This document shows positions 11,298 to 22,847 of a DNA stretch of 64,000 bases, one piece after another. Each line of letters starts with the position of its first letter. Positions within the stretch are counted from its first letter, which is position 1. The translations under genes and the position numbers were made by a program. Below the pieces are notes generated by a model that searched no databases, was not told the origin of the DNA, and worked only from the letters and a program-made list of their open reading frames with translations. Source of the stretch: Roridomyces roridus (Eukaryota > Basidiomycota > Agaricomycetes > Agaricales > Mycenaceae); assembly GCA_029378245.1 (NCBI GenBank), contig JARKIF010000069.1:108523-172522 (forward strand). The letters are read 5' to 3'.

Positions 11298-11448
11298 CGA
11301 CAGATTGGCGAGGCAAAGAAAAGAAGGGTCTCTAAGCCAGCAGCCGGCTGGGATATGTAGGGTAGGATAGGATCAGTAGTCTACACCTTGACGAGGAAGC
11401 GACATCATTCTGACATCTGAGTCACTCGGAGCATCTCGGTACCAGACC

Positions 11449-12183
11449 ATGACCTCTTCACTCACCATCGCAGTCTGCATCTGCGACGATGTCTTCCTTT
11501 CTGACTTTATCACCCCCATGGAACTCATCTCAACCCTCAACGAGGACCACACTCGCCTCGGATTAAAAGAAGCTCCTCCCGTACGCGTCGAGATCGATTA
11601 CCTCGCCCCGACGATGGACCCAGTCCGAGCCATGCGCCGTCTCGCGCCCACGATCAACCCGACCCTCACTTACGCCAGTGCACTTGCTGCAGGCAAGCAA
11701 TTCGACATCCTCTGGCTCCCTGCTGGCAAAGGCCCCGACGCGCAAGGCAGACACACCATTCCAGACGAGGAAATCGCGTTCATCGCACAGCAAGCCCTGG
11801 GCGCCAAGTACGTCATGTCCGTCTGTACGGGCTCCTTCCAGCTGGCCCTCGCGGGTGCCTTGTCGGGAAAACGCGCGACGACGAACAAATCTGACTACCA
11901 CCTCGTGACGGTGACATTCAATACGCTCGGGGTTTACTTATAATTCTGAACGATCCCTCAGGCAAGTACACCCAAGGACATCCAGTGGGTACCCTCGGCA
12001 CGTTGGGTCGTCGACGGAAATGTCTGGACCAGCTCGGGTGTCACTGCGGGCTCGGATATGGCTCTCGCCTTCTTGGCGCACATCGCCGGGGTCGATTTTG
12101 CACGCACTGTCCGAGGCATCTTCGAGATACCCGAGGTGACCGACAAGGACGATCCGTTCGCTGCTTGGTATGGGCTGGTTTAA
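11449..12183 (+). CDS. DJ-1/PfpI-like glutamine amidotransferase-fold protein
   Basis: Two exons, 11449-11910 and 11962-12183, give 227 aa. The frame is clean across the intron (…HLVT joined to ASTPKD…). The class I glutamine amidotransferase fold is supported by the D-I-L-W-L-P-A-G-K strand, the nucleophile elbow V-C-T-G-S-F with its Cys near residue 125, and the late motifs PSARWVVDGNVWTSSGVTAG and MALAFLAHIAG. The family includes isonitrile hydratase-like proteins, proteases and chaperone/deglycase-type DJ-1 proteins, so substrate and reaction cannot be assigned. There is no signal peptide; a cytosolic location is likely. It is a single-copy gene between the F-box pair and the repeat array. 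Confidence 0.85.
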
Positions 12184-12229
12184 TTGCAGTAGATCGATCT
12201 TGGTCACGAAGGAATTTTAAAGTCTCGTT

Positions 12230-13830
12230 GTAGAAGGACCCGTTCGATTCGGGCTCAGGCTATGTGGTGGTCACACCGAGTGTTTATTTTTGCGCAGTTC
12301 AAACGAAAACCACCCAATCCTGACGAAGAAATCAAGTTCAAATTTGAGAACCTGGTTGCGGGCGGCCGCGACATTCATGTCCAACATCTTGGTGGGTTCC
12401 CTGTTCGACTCGGGGCCGGGCTATTGAAATGGTCCAGCGAGGTTTTTCCCCCCTTCTCCGACGCCTTCTCGGGTTCTGGGACAGAAAACTGGCACCAGAA
12501 ATCAAAGCTGGAGTTGTCGAGTATTCACCAGGTTCGAGAGACAGCGTTCCGAACCCTGGGCGGTCGGGTCCGCACCCACTTCTGGTTCGCCTCGGAGAAA
12601 CATACATACACCCGTTCGACTCGGGGCCATGGTATGAGTGGCATCGAGTGCTGATTTTTTTGCGGATCCCACAGTTCAGACAAAAACCACTCAATCCCGA
12701 TTCCCGACGCAGAAACCAGATTCAACCTTCAGAGCCTAGTTGCGGATCGCCCGCACTCACACATCATGTCCTCGACGTCATATTGAATTGTCGGTGGGTT
12801 ACCTGTTCGACTCAGGGCCGGGCTATGTATGATCTTCCGGACGCCAGTGAGAAGTTTTTTTCTTCTCCTTGCTCCGACGCCTTCTCGTGTTCTCTGACAA
12901 CAATGTAGCGCCGGAAATCGGAGCTTTTGGCTGGAGTTGCGATCGAATATTCATCAGGCTCGAAGTAGAGAATCTCGACCCTGGTCGCGGGCGGTCCGCA
13001 CCCACTCCAAATGATTTGTTGGTACGGATGAATTCTACTCCTGGGCACACCCGTTCGACTCGGTACCAGGGCATGTAGGATGAGAACCAGCTTTTTGCAT
13101 TTTACCCAATTCCCCCAGTTCAGACGAAAAAGTATCGTTCATGGTGAAGAAACCAAGCTCAACCTCCAGAGCCTGGTTGCGGTACTCCGTGGGTTACCTG
13201 TTCGATTCAGGGCCGAGTCATTGCCCATGTGCATCGGGTAGATTCATTTTTTCACTGACGTCTCTTCGCGTTCACTCTGAGCTCAGCTGAAATCCATATT
13301 TAATTAGACTGGAGTTTGAGGTACAGATTCACGAACCCTGGTAGCGGCCGGATCCCCACCCCAAACGATAGCAACTACAATGAGTTGGTGGGTACACCCG
13401 TTCCACTCGGGACCAGGCCTTGTGTTGAAAGTGCACAAGCTTTTTGCATTTTTACCAGATTCCTACAGTTCAGACAAATAATTGTTCATGGCAAAGAAAC
13501 CAAGTTCAACCTCCAGAGCTTGGTTACGGATGGCTGCACTCACATAACGTTGGCAAGTTCTTCCAATCGTGCTCAGTGGGTTCCTGTTCGACTCAGGGCC
13601 GGGCTATTAGAATTCACGGATTTTTCCCTGCCAGTGAGTTTTTTTCGTGTTCTCTGACAACAAAGTGACACCGGAAATCAAAGCTCTTAACTGGAGTTGT
13701 CGAACCAGGCTCGACGTAGAGATTTCTGAACCTGGTAGCGGTTGGACCGCGCCCACTGAAAATTCGAGATACCGGAAGAATTATCTGGTGGGCACACCCG
13801 TTCGACTCGGGACCAGGTTGTGCAACGGAT
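12230..13830 (+). repeat. Tandem ~400-bp array with tRNA T-arm/B-box-like motifs
   Basis: Two alternating modules recur. Module 1 contains (A/C)CCGTTCGACTCGG(G/T) near 12608, 13045, 13395 and 13798. Module 2 contains TACCTGTTCGACTCAGGGCCGGG or close variants near 12395, 12797, 13195 and 13578. Shared text between them (TTTTTGCATTT, CAGTTCAGAC, TTCAACCTCCAGAGC) shows true tandem units of about 400 bp, not chance motifs. GTTCGANTC matches the tRNA T-loop/pol III B-box consensus. No full cloverleaf was found. It may be a tandem tRNA-derived SINE. No coding gene is seen in 12184-14132. Confidence 0.7.
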
Positions 13831-14132
13831 CTGTGGCCACTTTTTTGTTCCTTCCATGTTCAGCGTTCAACCTCCTCCCATCTCTCACCTCCCCCGAGTC
13901 CCAGTCAACCTTTCTCGACTTCCTCGCCACCGCAGATCCAATACAAGGAATTACTTTATTCATCCACAAATTCCAACCCATGAGACTATGTACATTACAT
14001 CTGTATATAATTGAATATTCTGTATCAAAAAGAAAGAAAAGGAAATTGCAGGAGAGAGAGTCGGGATGTAGGAAAGATGATGACGACACAAGACAGCAGC
14101 AACATTGCACACAAGACACACACAACACCGAT

Positions 14133-15316
14133 TCAGAGCTCCACCTCCCAGTCTACAGGCGGCAGCTCAGCAAACCTCCACCCGCCCGCAGCGCCAGGGA
14201 CAGGTGTAGGCAGCGCACTCTCGTCAAACTCCTCCTCCTCCTCCCCGTTGGGCTGAGCGGCGAAGCCGAGAGCGGGGAGAGGCGCCGCACGACCATCGAC
14301 GCCGTCGTACGTGAATTCCTCGTCATCTTCGTCCTCATCTTCGTCCTCGTCATCGTACTCTTCGTCATCTTCCTCTTCATCGTCATCCTCCAAATCAACC
14401 CAAGTCTCCTCGTCCTCCTCGCCATCCTCAAACGGCCCGTCCTGGAGAAGTGAAGCCAACAAGACACGCTGTCTCTCTTGCTCGTTCTCAGGGAGAGAGG
14501 ACAACGGCGGGGCTGGGACGCGAATGGGGATACCCGGCGGGGAACGCGGGGTGGCAGTCTGGGGCGCGGGGAACAGGCCCTTGACGGGCGACCGCCGCCG
14601 GCGAGTAGAGAGAACAGAGGGTTTGGCCATCGTCGTGCGCACGATTTTGGTTTTGGTCGTCGTGATTGTGGGAGGCGTGAAGGAGGTGATGGTCGGACTT
14701 GGGGATGCGGGTGGGGGAGGGATAGACAAGGACGTAGCGAGTGACGCAGGCGACGTCGGTGCTGGCGTGGAAGGACACGGTGGCATGGCACTACGCACGC
14801 ATATGGTCTCGTTCGGGTTGAAGGAGGCTAGACGGGCGTTGGTGAGCACGGCAAATGCGCCAGTGGTGTTGGCAGTAGTATTGGGGGAATGAGGGCTGTG
14901 TGGCACCGACGGTCTAACAGGCGACGTCGGGTGGCAATGGGTGTGGCCATGACGCGGTGGCGGCGACTGCGAAAAAAAGTCAGTTTCAAATTCGAGGATA
15001 TTTCAAAGACCCCAGAAAAAATGACGCACCTGATAGCATCGTCGCATGGACCGCATCCCGTCGAGGTCGCTCCACTCGAATTTGACGTGACGGAACGAGT
15101 AGAGCAGCGAGAGGCGCTGTTCCTGGGGTTTTTGTGTCGCGTGAGGTCTCAGTGTGGGGTAGGTGGCAGAAGCAGACGTACCTCGGTAAACTTGAGCGCT
15201 TCTGCGTCCTCTATCCGCTGCTCGTTCTCCATCTCCAACAGCCGCTGCTTTCGCAAGGCGGCACGCGACGGGGCCTCGACGGCGGGTGGGTGGCGGAGTG
15301 GGCTGGTCATGGCCAT
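14133..15316 (-). CDS. Protein X, acidic C-terminal tail, unknown function (complete copy)
   Basis: Three exons (15316-15182, 15122-15030, 14966-14133) give 353 aa with all phases consistent. The N-terminus (about 45 residues) has a charged helix (ALRKQRLLEMENEQRIEDAEALKF). The second exon encodes a compact segment, VKFEWSDLDGMRSMRR. A long Ser/Thr/Pro-rich linker follows, then a basic STRRRRSP patch and a very acidic stretch with runs of D and E (about residues 285-325). I do not recognise the family. The acidic-plus-basic makeup suggests a nuclear or chromatin-linked protein, a weak inference. A truncated second copy lies at 44113-44864. Confidence 0.65.
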
Positions 15317-16004
15317 CGGAAACTGGTTTGTGTGTGGACTAGAGGGAGAGTGGGAGTAGGTTGTTTTCGTTGGCGTGGGTCGTAGCGGGTTTTCGTATAT
15401 ACGTTTTCTTGCCAGGCAAGGAGAGTAGAAGATTGTAGACGGTGTGTGGAGAAGAAGAGAGCGGACTTTGTTTGGTTCTTTGCTTGTTGCTGGGCAACCA
15501 TCAACAAACGTTGGACTAGTCCCCTTTTGGACAATGGCCAGCCCGTCTCGGCTGCAAAAGACCAGTGCCGCACTGCCACTGCCGCTCTCCTCTTGCGGTC
15601 TTTTGTTCGTCGTTCAGACTCCAATTCCCTCCTCTTATCCTCGTCTCTCCTCCGAAGTTCAAAGCCTCGTGGGTGGCCAGCTGGCACCAGACTCCCATCT
15701 CCTTGGGTCTATCAACACGACTCTCCGCCTATCATTCTTCGCCGGCGTCCACCACTGATTCTAGTCTAACCTCCAAAATATTGCTGCGCAACGGACCCTG
15801 GTGTTTCACGACCAGCTCTCTTCACACCAAACGTCCAACGTCGAGCGGGTTGGGGTCTGGACTCTCCACCTTGTTTCTTTCCGCCGGCGACTTCTGGATT
15901 TTCGGAGGATCTGCAAAGCTCTCACAGTCCGCCGATCAACCCCGTCGGGCACCAATCCACGGTGGCATATCCACCACGCAATACGTTGAACACCCGGAAC
16001 GAAA
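15317..16004. other. Upstream region of gene X, no gene seen
   Basis: This stretch is conserved with 44865-45500 in unit B at high identity apart from small indels. Open frames here differ between the copies, arguing against coding. It probably includes the promoter and 5' UTR of gene X, which is transcribed leftward. Confidence 0.5.
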
Positions 16005-16070
16005 GAGCCTAAGCCTCGTAGGTGCGCACCGCTAAGGCATGCTCGGCGGGGTTCGAATCCCCCTAGGCTC
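16005..16070 (+). other. tRNA-like sequence, probably a degenerate tRNA/SINE head
   Basis: A 7-bp acceptor-like stem can form between GAGCCTA (16005-16011) and TAGGCTC (16064-16070), with GTTCGAATCC as T-loop/B-box. The total of 66 nt is too short for a normal nuclear tRNA, and I cannot fold a convincing D-arm or anticodon arm. The CTCGGCGGGGTTCGA part recurs at 16305 and 16915 and in unit B, so this is a repeat family rather than a working tRNA. Confidence 0.45.
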
Positions 16071-18000
16071 CTGCGCTTGTCGCGTCCCCGTTCTTGTTGG
16101 ATCGATATCTTTTGCTCTAGCTGGTGGGTTGCTCGTCTGGAATGATTGAATCAGATTCAGACCCCGCGTTGGGATTGTGGCCTCAAGGCCGTAAGTATCC
16201 CCATACTCGGCGCATATATATTCGGCCCCCAACTCCCTTCTACAGAGGCCTGCAGGCGCGCCGAGCACCCAGAGTACTGCATGCGTTGCTTGTTGAATGT
16301 GCTCGGCGGGGGGTTCGATTTCCTCTCAGGCCCATGGTGCCGTTGGCGAGCCTTGTTCGATTTTTTTGTCCCCAGGGGAGCCAAGGTCTCGGCGAACCTG
16401 GATCGGAAGAGGCCAATTCCAATTTGCTATGCGTTGTTCTCCCTCTGGCCTCGCTGACTCTATTTGTTGATAAAAATTTGGGGTACGCTCGCAAGCACAT
16501 GCGCATTCCCAAGACCCGAGTCGAACGGGTACGTTACCGAGAAACTTGACCAACTGCTCCTGCTCACCATTCCAACCAAAGACTTCTCGGCGCTCAACAT
16601 TCTACTTGTAGGTGCAGATGATTTGGAACAATGTATGGAGACCAGTAGCTGCCCGTCCACATTTTATGGAATCCAAGTGGTCGTTGTGAGTGACATTTGA
16701 CCTCGAGCATCTGGGTAATTTGGATTCGGAACAGTCCGCATTTTTGAAAATCGAGTGTTGGAATTGGCGTTTACATTCACGTCCATAGTACATACCATAA
16801 GTTGTGTGCACTCCCGCAATCAGTCAATGCTCGTATTCAACATCTAACTGGTGTCAAGACAGGCCTTCAGGTGCCGAGTACCGTGCATTAGCAGATCTGG
16901 GTGTTGAATGTGCTCGGCGGGGGGTTCGATTCCCTTCGGGCCCTTGTGCTCAAAGTGGTGTAGGTCTTTTTGGTGCACGTGAACAGTGAGTATACCCACA
17001 ATTCCGGCGAATCTGACTCGGAAGAGCCCAATTCCCATCTGCTTTGCCGTTTGGATCTTCTTCTCCCTCTTCTGACTCCATTCGTTGATAAAAAGTTCAC
17101 TTCATTACAAAACATAGGCCCCCAAGACCCGAATCGAACGGGTACGTCTCGGGCTCAGTTACTTTGTTGGAATCAAACTCAACGTGTGCTGTTTTCGAGT
17201 GGGGCAGCACCGTCAACGCGGCGGGAGTTTGATTCCCCTCAGGCCCGTGTGGTCGTCAGCGTTGATTTTTGGGCACCACTGCAGCCAAGAGTTCGGCGAA
17301 CCTGGCTCAGAAGGCCCTCTTCTGACTGCATTCGTTGATAAAAAAAAGTAGGCATTTCCAGCCAATATTGTTATGCGCGAGACCTGAGTCGAACGGGTAC
17401 GTCAGCAAAACTTCGACATTCCTTCGGTTGCACAAACCAGTGCGAAAACGCGGACCCAGTTCCAATCTCCCTGGTTCATTCGCTTGTCCGTCTTGATTCT
17501 GACAGCATTTCTTTAGTCGAAAGGACACGTTGCTTCGGATACTCAGGGCCGTGAACCAACGAAAGACAATTGTATACCCTCCCATTAGAAGATGTTCGTC
17601 GTGTTGAATGTGTCGCCGGGGGTTCGCCATCGATTCCCTGGGGCTCGTGTTGAGACTCGGAATTTTTGGCAACTCGGCTTCGGCGAACCTGACTGGGAAT
17701 TCGGGTTCAAGCCTTTCAAACCTCCTGTCTTACTTCAGACTCGATTCGTGAATAAAAAGTTGCGTGGTTCGTGGGCAAACATATGCCCAGAACCCGAGTC
17801 GAACAGGCCAGACCTTGCTGAAAAATTGAACCAACCGCTACTTGGGCTCACCACTGTACTGGTTGAACAGACCAATACGAAAGGTTTAACACCAGTAGGT
17901 ACTACTTAGATAAATGACTTGAAGGATCGAGCCAAAATTTGCAGCGGCCCTCCAGGTTGATATTCAGCTGCAGACCCCGAGTCGAACGGGGACGACTAAC
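16040..18000. repeat. Field of tRNA-like repeats on both strands (unit A)
   Basis: Plus-strand copies of GCTCGGCGGGGGGTTCGATTCC occur near 16305 and 16913, with decayed ones near 17215 and 17605. Minus-strand copies of CCCGTTCGACTCGGGTCTTGGG-type sequence lie near 16510, 17130, 17385, 17800 and 17975. Each minus copy is followed on the plus strand by similar text mentioning CACCATTC. Unit B holds a related field at 45530-47200. No protein gene is seen. Confidence 0.6.
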
Positions 18001-18111
18001 CACCGGCTCAGTGCTCACCATCTTATGGGCATAGGATATCAGGACGAACAAGGGTAGACAAATGCTCTATGTACGAATCAAACAGACCTCCGAAGAGGCC
18101 ATGAGTCAATG

Positions 18112-20100
18112 TTATTGTCCACCAACAACGCGCCCGTTTCCCGCATCCGAGGCATGTCCCTGATCAGAGGGAGCACCCACACGCCCCTCGCCGACCTGAC
18201 CCGCATTCTCCACGCCAGTGGCATCCTTCCCAGCTGTCATCTCGTGCTCGACCTCTCCGCGCTCTGCACTCACAGTCCCATGCATCCTGGCCCGGCGGAG
18301 TCCCAGCAGCCGCCTCTCCAGGACGGGAACCCAACGAAGCTTCATGAGCCATTCCGCCATGAGCACACGCGTATGGGAGCTCACACTCCCGCTGAGTGAG
18401 AAGAATGGGATTGATAGACCGTCTGTGTGAGTGGTGAATACTATGGCTGATCATGGGAGGGAGTGAATTGGAAGGACGCACGAACAACGATGGATCCAAG
18501 GACGACGAACGCTACTATGGGCTGGATCGTCGCAGCAAGAAGTTCTTGCTCATTCGCAGGTGGATTGGACGGGTTGGGCAGACGAGTGCGCGCGAGGGTG
18601 GATACGAAGACGGCACCGACACCCATCTATCACCTCTGGTTGGTATTGCAAGACAAATTGCAAGAACAAACTCACGGGTCCGAAATGCCCTGTAAACAAT
18701 GCCTCTTGCCAAGTTGCAATCTCCGGCACCCACCGATAAAGTAGCAATACGCTTGGGATCCTTCGCAGCACGAGGACGACGATGAGCAGCAATACCAACC
18801 GCCACGGCGTGATCCCGAACTCTGGGGTGTTGAACGCGTCGAACGGCATCCACGCGCCGATGTAGACGAAACACCCACAATTGAGGACGAGGTCAATGAC
18901 AGACGAAAAGACGGAGTTTTCCGTGACCTCGTTGAAGCTTTCGTCCCAAGAGATCGCATTTCCTGAATCTGTTGTTAGATTGCCGCTCAAAAGCAAATCA
19001 GCCGACACGACGCACCACAAGCAAAAGCCGCGAGAAGGTCGTCGCTTCCGATGGTGCTTGCGATCCCGATGGTAAAGAGAGCTAAAGCAAGGTATTGCGC
19101 GACGTAGCTTTCACGGTCGATGAATCCGCGGCGGTGCGATACTCTCATGAGGAAGGAGAATGCCAAACCAAGGAGAGACCCGAGGACGATGCCGAGTATC
19201 ACTTGGTCTGCGAATAATTAGCATGGGTTTCGACAAGAAAATACACCCACATAACCAGCCGATGAGGAACCACTTTCCGATTGCGACGCGACGCGATGCC
19301 TCGACGGTCAGATATATCGAAATACTGAGAAATGGATACGCAAGCCCATCGTTTGCAGCGGACTCCGCGGAAATAAGCAGTCGCAAGTTGCGCGGGACAT
19401 GCTTCAACGCATACTTGCCGCCTGGAGACCCTCGTTAATAGCTCAAGTTTATCCAAAGTTGGAAATCCCATTGCGACTCACCAACGATCGTGGCGCAAAT
19501 AATGGGGTCGGTGGGTGTCAGACACGCCGCGATGGCGAGGCACGAGATGAACACAAGCTTTGGGAAAATGAGGTGCAGAAACGCAGCTACGACGACCCAG
19601 CCGAATGCCATGGTGGGCACGACGAGGACGAGGAGGCTCCGTGCGTGTTTCTTCATGTAAGACCCCGGGAGTTCTACGCCGATAGCAAAGAGGCCAGTAG
19701 CGAGGACAATTCGCATGACTTCCAGCGTTTTAACGTCGGAGCCTGACGAGTCCCACGACCTGGGGTTGAAGACGTTGGCGCAGAAAGGCCCCACCAGAAT
19801 TCCGAATATGGTGCCCAGTACGACTTCGTTGATGTACAACTGAGGGTAATCAGCGAATCGTATTCAAAGTTGGGAGGGCTCGGGGGCGCGCATACCTTCT
19901 CCTTAACCAGTAGAGAAACGGTAGAGAACTGGACTTGCATCTCAATATTGAATCAAAAAAATACTGGGGCATGATCGTACAGCGACGACGAAACCACCCA
20001 GACAGATGTACGCCAATCCAGGAGTCGAAATCTGTGAAACAGCAGGTGAAGAAAGGATTGGCAGGCGAAAGGGGTCTACTTGTAAGAGATGCAAGACCAT
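18112..20100 (-). CDS. Plasma-membrane Na+/H+ antiporter, NHA1/SOD2 type, antiporter 1 copy A
   Basis: The first exon is MVLHLLQ (ATG at 20100), followed by short exons encoding a CPA1-type exchanger. The N-terminal helix is LAYICLGGFVVA, then INEVVLGTIFGILVGPF. The GVELPGSYM and LTPTDPIICATIVG segments are the ion-site region; ISAESAANDGLAYPF is the conserved acidic pair region. Later come FTIGIASTIGSDDLLAAFACG and HGLSIPFFSL. Fungal Nha1 exports Na+, K+ or Li+ in exchange for protons at the plasma membrane. The cytosolic tail after the last helix is only about 100 residues, much shorter than yeast Nha1. I found no lesion. Splice edges other than the first exon were only partly checked. Confidence 0.85.
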
Positions 20101-20358
20101 GCTTGTGCAGAGTGGACAGATGGAGGAAGTAGAGTGTTTGATCGCCGTTCTCGAGCTAATTGAGCACAGTCTCGACCCGACGGTGCATCTGATAAGATGA
20201 GATAATAGGGTACAGGGTACAAAATCGAATCTGGAAGCAAATGTTCAGGATGGAGAAAAAAAGGTCGGATACGAAGGCAAGAAACAAACCATAAGTAACA
20301 CTAGTTCTATCGATCGACTCCTTTATCGAGCCAGGCCTCCACAGAGGCCTGGCCGATG

Positions 20359-22400
20359 TTATTGTGCCTCTTCAACATCCCCACGCACTCCATCCATCGC
20401 CACCTCAACAACCGGACGCCGGCCAGGCTCCTCATCCACCGTAGTTTCACGCATCTCGGCGTCCACACCGGGGTCTATATCCGCATCCACATTCATCTCC
20501 TTGGGCGAGGACGTCTCCGGGGTAACGATCCTGACGGCAGGACCCGCTTCACCGCGCTCTGCGTTATTCTGCCGCAACGCAGGGGCATCATTCGGCACGT
20601 CCTTGGAGCCAAAAACGACTACAGGTCCCCGTCGGAGACCAACGAGCCACTCGTATGGGTCCGTGCTTGTGAGCGTCACCAAGAGCGAACGAGTACGGTT
20701 ACGCATAGTTCCGCTAAGTGAGAAGAAAGGAATTGATAAACCGTCTGATCCCAGTTTCAGTCGAGCGCATAAATGAGGAAAATAAGATACGGTGACGCAC
20801 GGACGATGATGGAACCAAGGACCACAAACGCGACCAAGGGCTGCAGGGTGGCAGCGAGCAGTTCCTGTTGATTCGCAGGTGGGTTGCTCGGGTGAGGAAG
20901 GCGCGTGCGCGCCAGGGTGGACACAAATACCGCGCCCACACCCATCTACAGTTTTGTTGAGACTTTTGCACCGATACTTTTATCATGGACGCTCACCGGC
21001 CCAAAGTGCCCTGTAAACAGGGCCTCCTGCCATGTTTTAATCTCGGGCACCCACCGATAAAGCAGGAGCACGCTGGGAATTCGGCGGAGTGCCAGGATTA
21101 TAATGAACAACACCACGAGGCGCCATGGCGTGATTCCCAACTCCGGTGTGTTGAACGCATCGAACGGCATCCACGCGCCGATGTAAACGAAACAACCACA
21201 ATTGAGGACGAGATCGATGACAGAGGAGAAGACAGCGTCTTCAGTCACTTCGTTGAAATTCTGGTCCCAACTGATCGCGTTTCCTAAGATTTCTGCTCGA
21301 CGTAAAACCAAGTATGAGGATGAGATGACGCACCACAAGCAAAAGCTGCAAGGAGGTCGTCACTCCCGATCGTGCTGGCAACGCCGATGGTGAACAGGGC
21401 CAGCGCGAGATATTGGGCGATGAAGCTTTCACGGTCGATATATCCGCGGCGGTGCGACATTTTCATGAGATAGGAGAATGCCAAACCCATGATAGCGCCC
21501 AGAACGATGCCTAAAATCACTTGGTCTGACAAGTATCGGTGCAAATGCCGTTAAAGCAAATGGATTGAACGCACAGAGCCAGCCGACCAGGAGCCACTTG
21601 CCAATGGCGACGCGGCGCGAGGCCTCGACGGTGAGATATATGGAGATGCTGAGGAAAGGATAAGCGAGACCGTCATTGGCGGCCGACTCGGCGGAGATTA
21701 AGAGGCGTAGGTTGTGCGGGACGTGCTTGAGGGCGTATTTGCCGCCTAGAAAGGCGGTCCATAAGCACATCAAGCGCGGAAGAAAGGGACGCACCGACGA
21801 TGGTGGCACAGATGATAGGGTCGGTGGGAGTAAGACACGCTGCAATGGCGAGGATATAAATACCAGATTGGGGAAGAGGAGATGGATGAATGCCGCCACG
21901 ACGACCCAGCCGATGGCCATGGTCGGCACTACGAGGACAAGGAGCCCCTTGGCGTGCTTCTTCATGTATGATCCCGGAAGTTCCACCCCGATAGCAAAGA
22001 GACCCGTCGCAAGGATAACTCGCATGACCTCGAGAGTTATCTCGTCCGTGCGATCGCCCCAGGATCTAGGGTCGAATATGTTGGCGCAGAAGGGCCCGAC
22101 CACGACACCGAAGATTGTGCCCAAGAGCACTTCATTGATGTATAGCTAACACAGAGGTGAGCAATCGGGGGTGAGAACGATGTGGAGCACGCACCTTTTC
22201 CTTGATGAGCAGCGAAATGCTCGAAAACTAGACAATATCAGTCAACTGGGACGGACTCCAGGAACAGGAATGTACAGCGACGACGAAACCACCCAGACAG
22301 ATGTATGCTAAGCCAGAAGGCGTGACCTGTGGACTATAAGTCCCGGGAAGCGTTGGACACCGTGCGGGCTCACTTCGAGGAGTTCATGACTGAGCGTCAT
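20359..22400 (-). pseudogene. NHA1-type antiporter 2, copy A, frameshifted
   Basis: This is a paralogue of the gene downstream at 18112, with start MTLSHELLE at 22400 spliced to VTPSGLAYICLGG. It has the same helices and the PGSYMKK, AESAANDG and GSDDLLAAFACG motifs. Relative to the unit B copy (49760-51806), four bases (GCAG) are missing near 21853, within the codons of the ISCLAIAACLTPTDP segment. This shifts the frame in the ion-binding region and must abolish antiport if the sequence is right. The remaining exons and the charged C-tail (ending GDVEEAQ) are still open. Confidence 0.8.
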
Positions 22401-22595
22401 GGAGGGAGAAGGCAAGACGGGAATTGATAACCGGCGGCTGTGCATCGGATCACTTAGCCGAACGGAGCACGTTCCGAACAGTAGCGGTGGAGACATCGCG
22501 TGCTGCTACTTCCTTGCTTTCGACGCTCTCCATGCAGGTATGGCTCTTCATCTTCCTCACCCTGCTCAGTATTCCAGCATGGCGACAGATCAAAC

Positions 22596-22816
22596 TGTTG
22601 AAGACCCGGGCCGGGATCAGTGATGGCGTGCGGCGGGGTACAAATACCACATAGGGGCGTCACAGCGCACCTCAGTCGTTTCTCCCAACTACGACTGAGG
22701 TGCGCCCGTCCCCTTTCTTATTTTATCCAGTACTTACATTCAGTAGTCTATTCTTCTACAGGTAGCTACTAATACGAGTCGTTTCTCCCAACTACGACTG
22801 AGTCTATTCTTCTACA
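22596..22816 (+). repeat. 5' LTR of inverted Copia element
   Basis: 221 bp, starts TGTTGAAGACC and ends TTCTTCTACA. It contains two CAGTCGTTTCTCCCAACTACGACTG hairpin-forming blocks (each arm under 12 bases). Confidence 0.85.
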
Positions 22817-22847
22817 GATTAAGAGTCTGACTTTGCTCCTACCCCTA

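Noticed and set aside
14311..14892. Ser-rich open frame on the plus strand.
   Set aside because: Antisense of the acidic and Ser-rich exon of gene X; no independent support.
16005..16070. A functional tRNA gene.
   Set aside because: Acceptor pairing and a B-box are present, but the length is 66 nt and no D-arm or anticodon arm folds; parts recur as a repeat.
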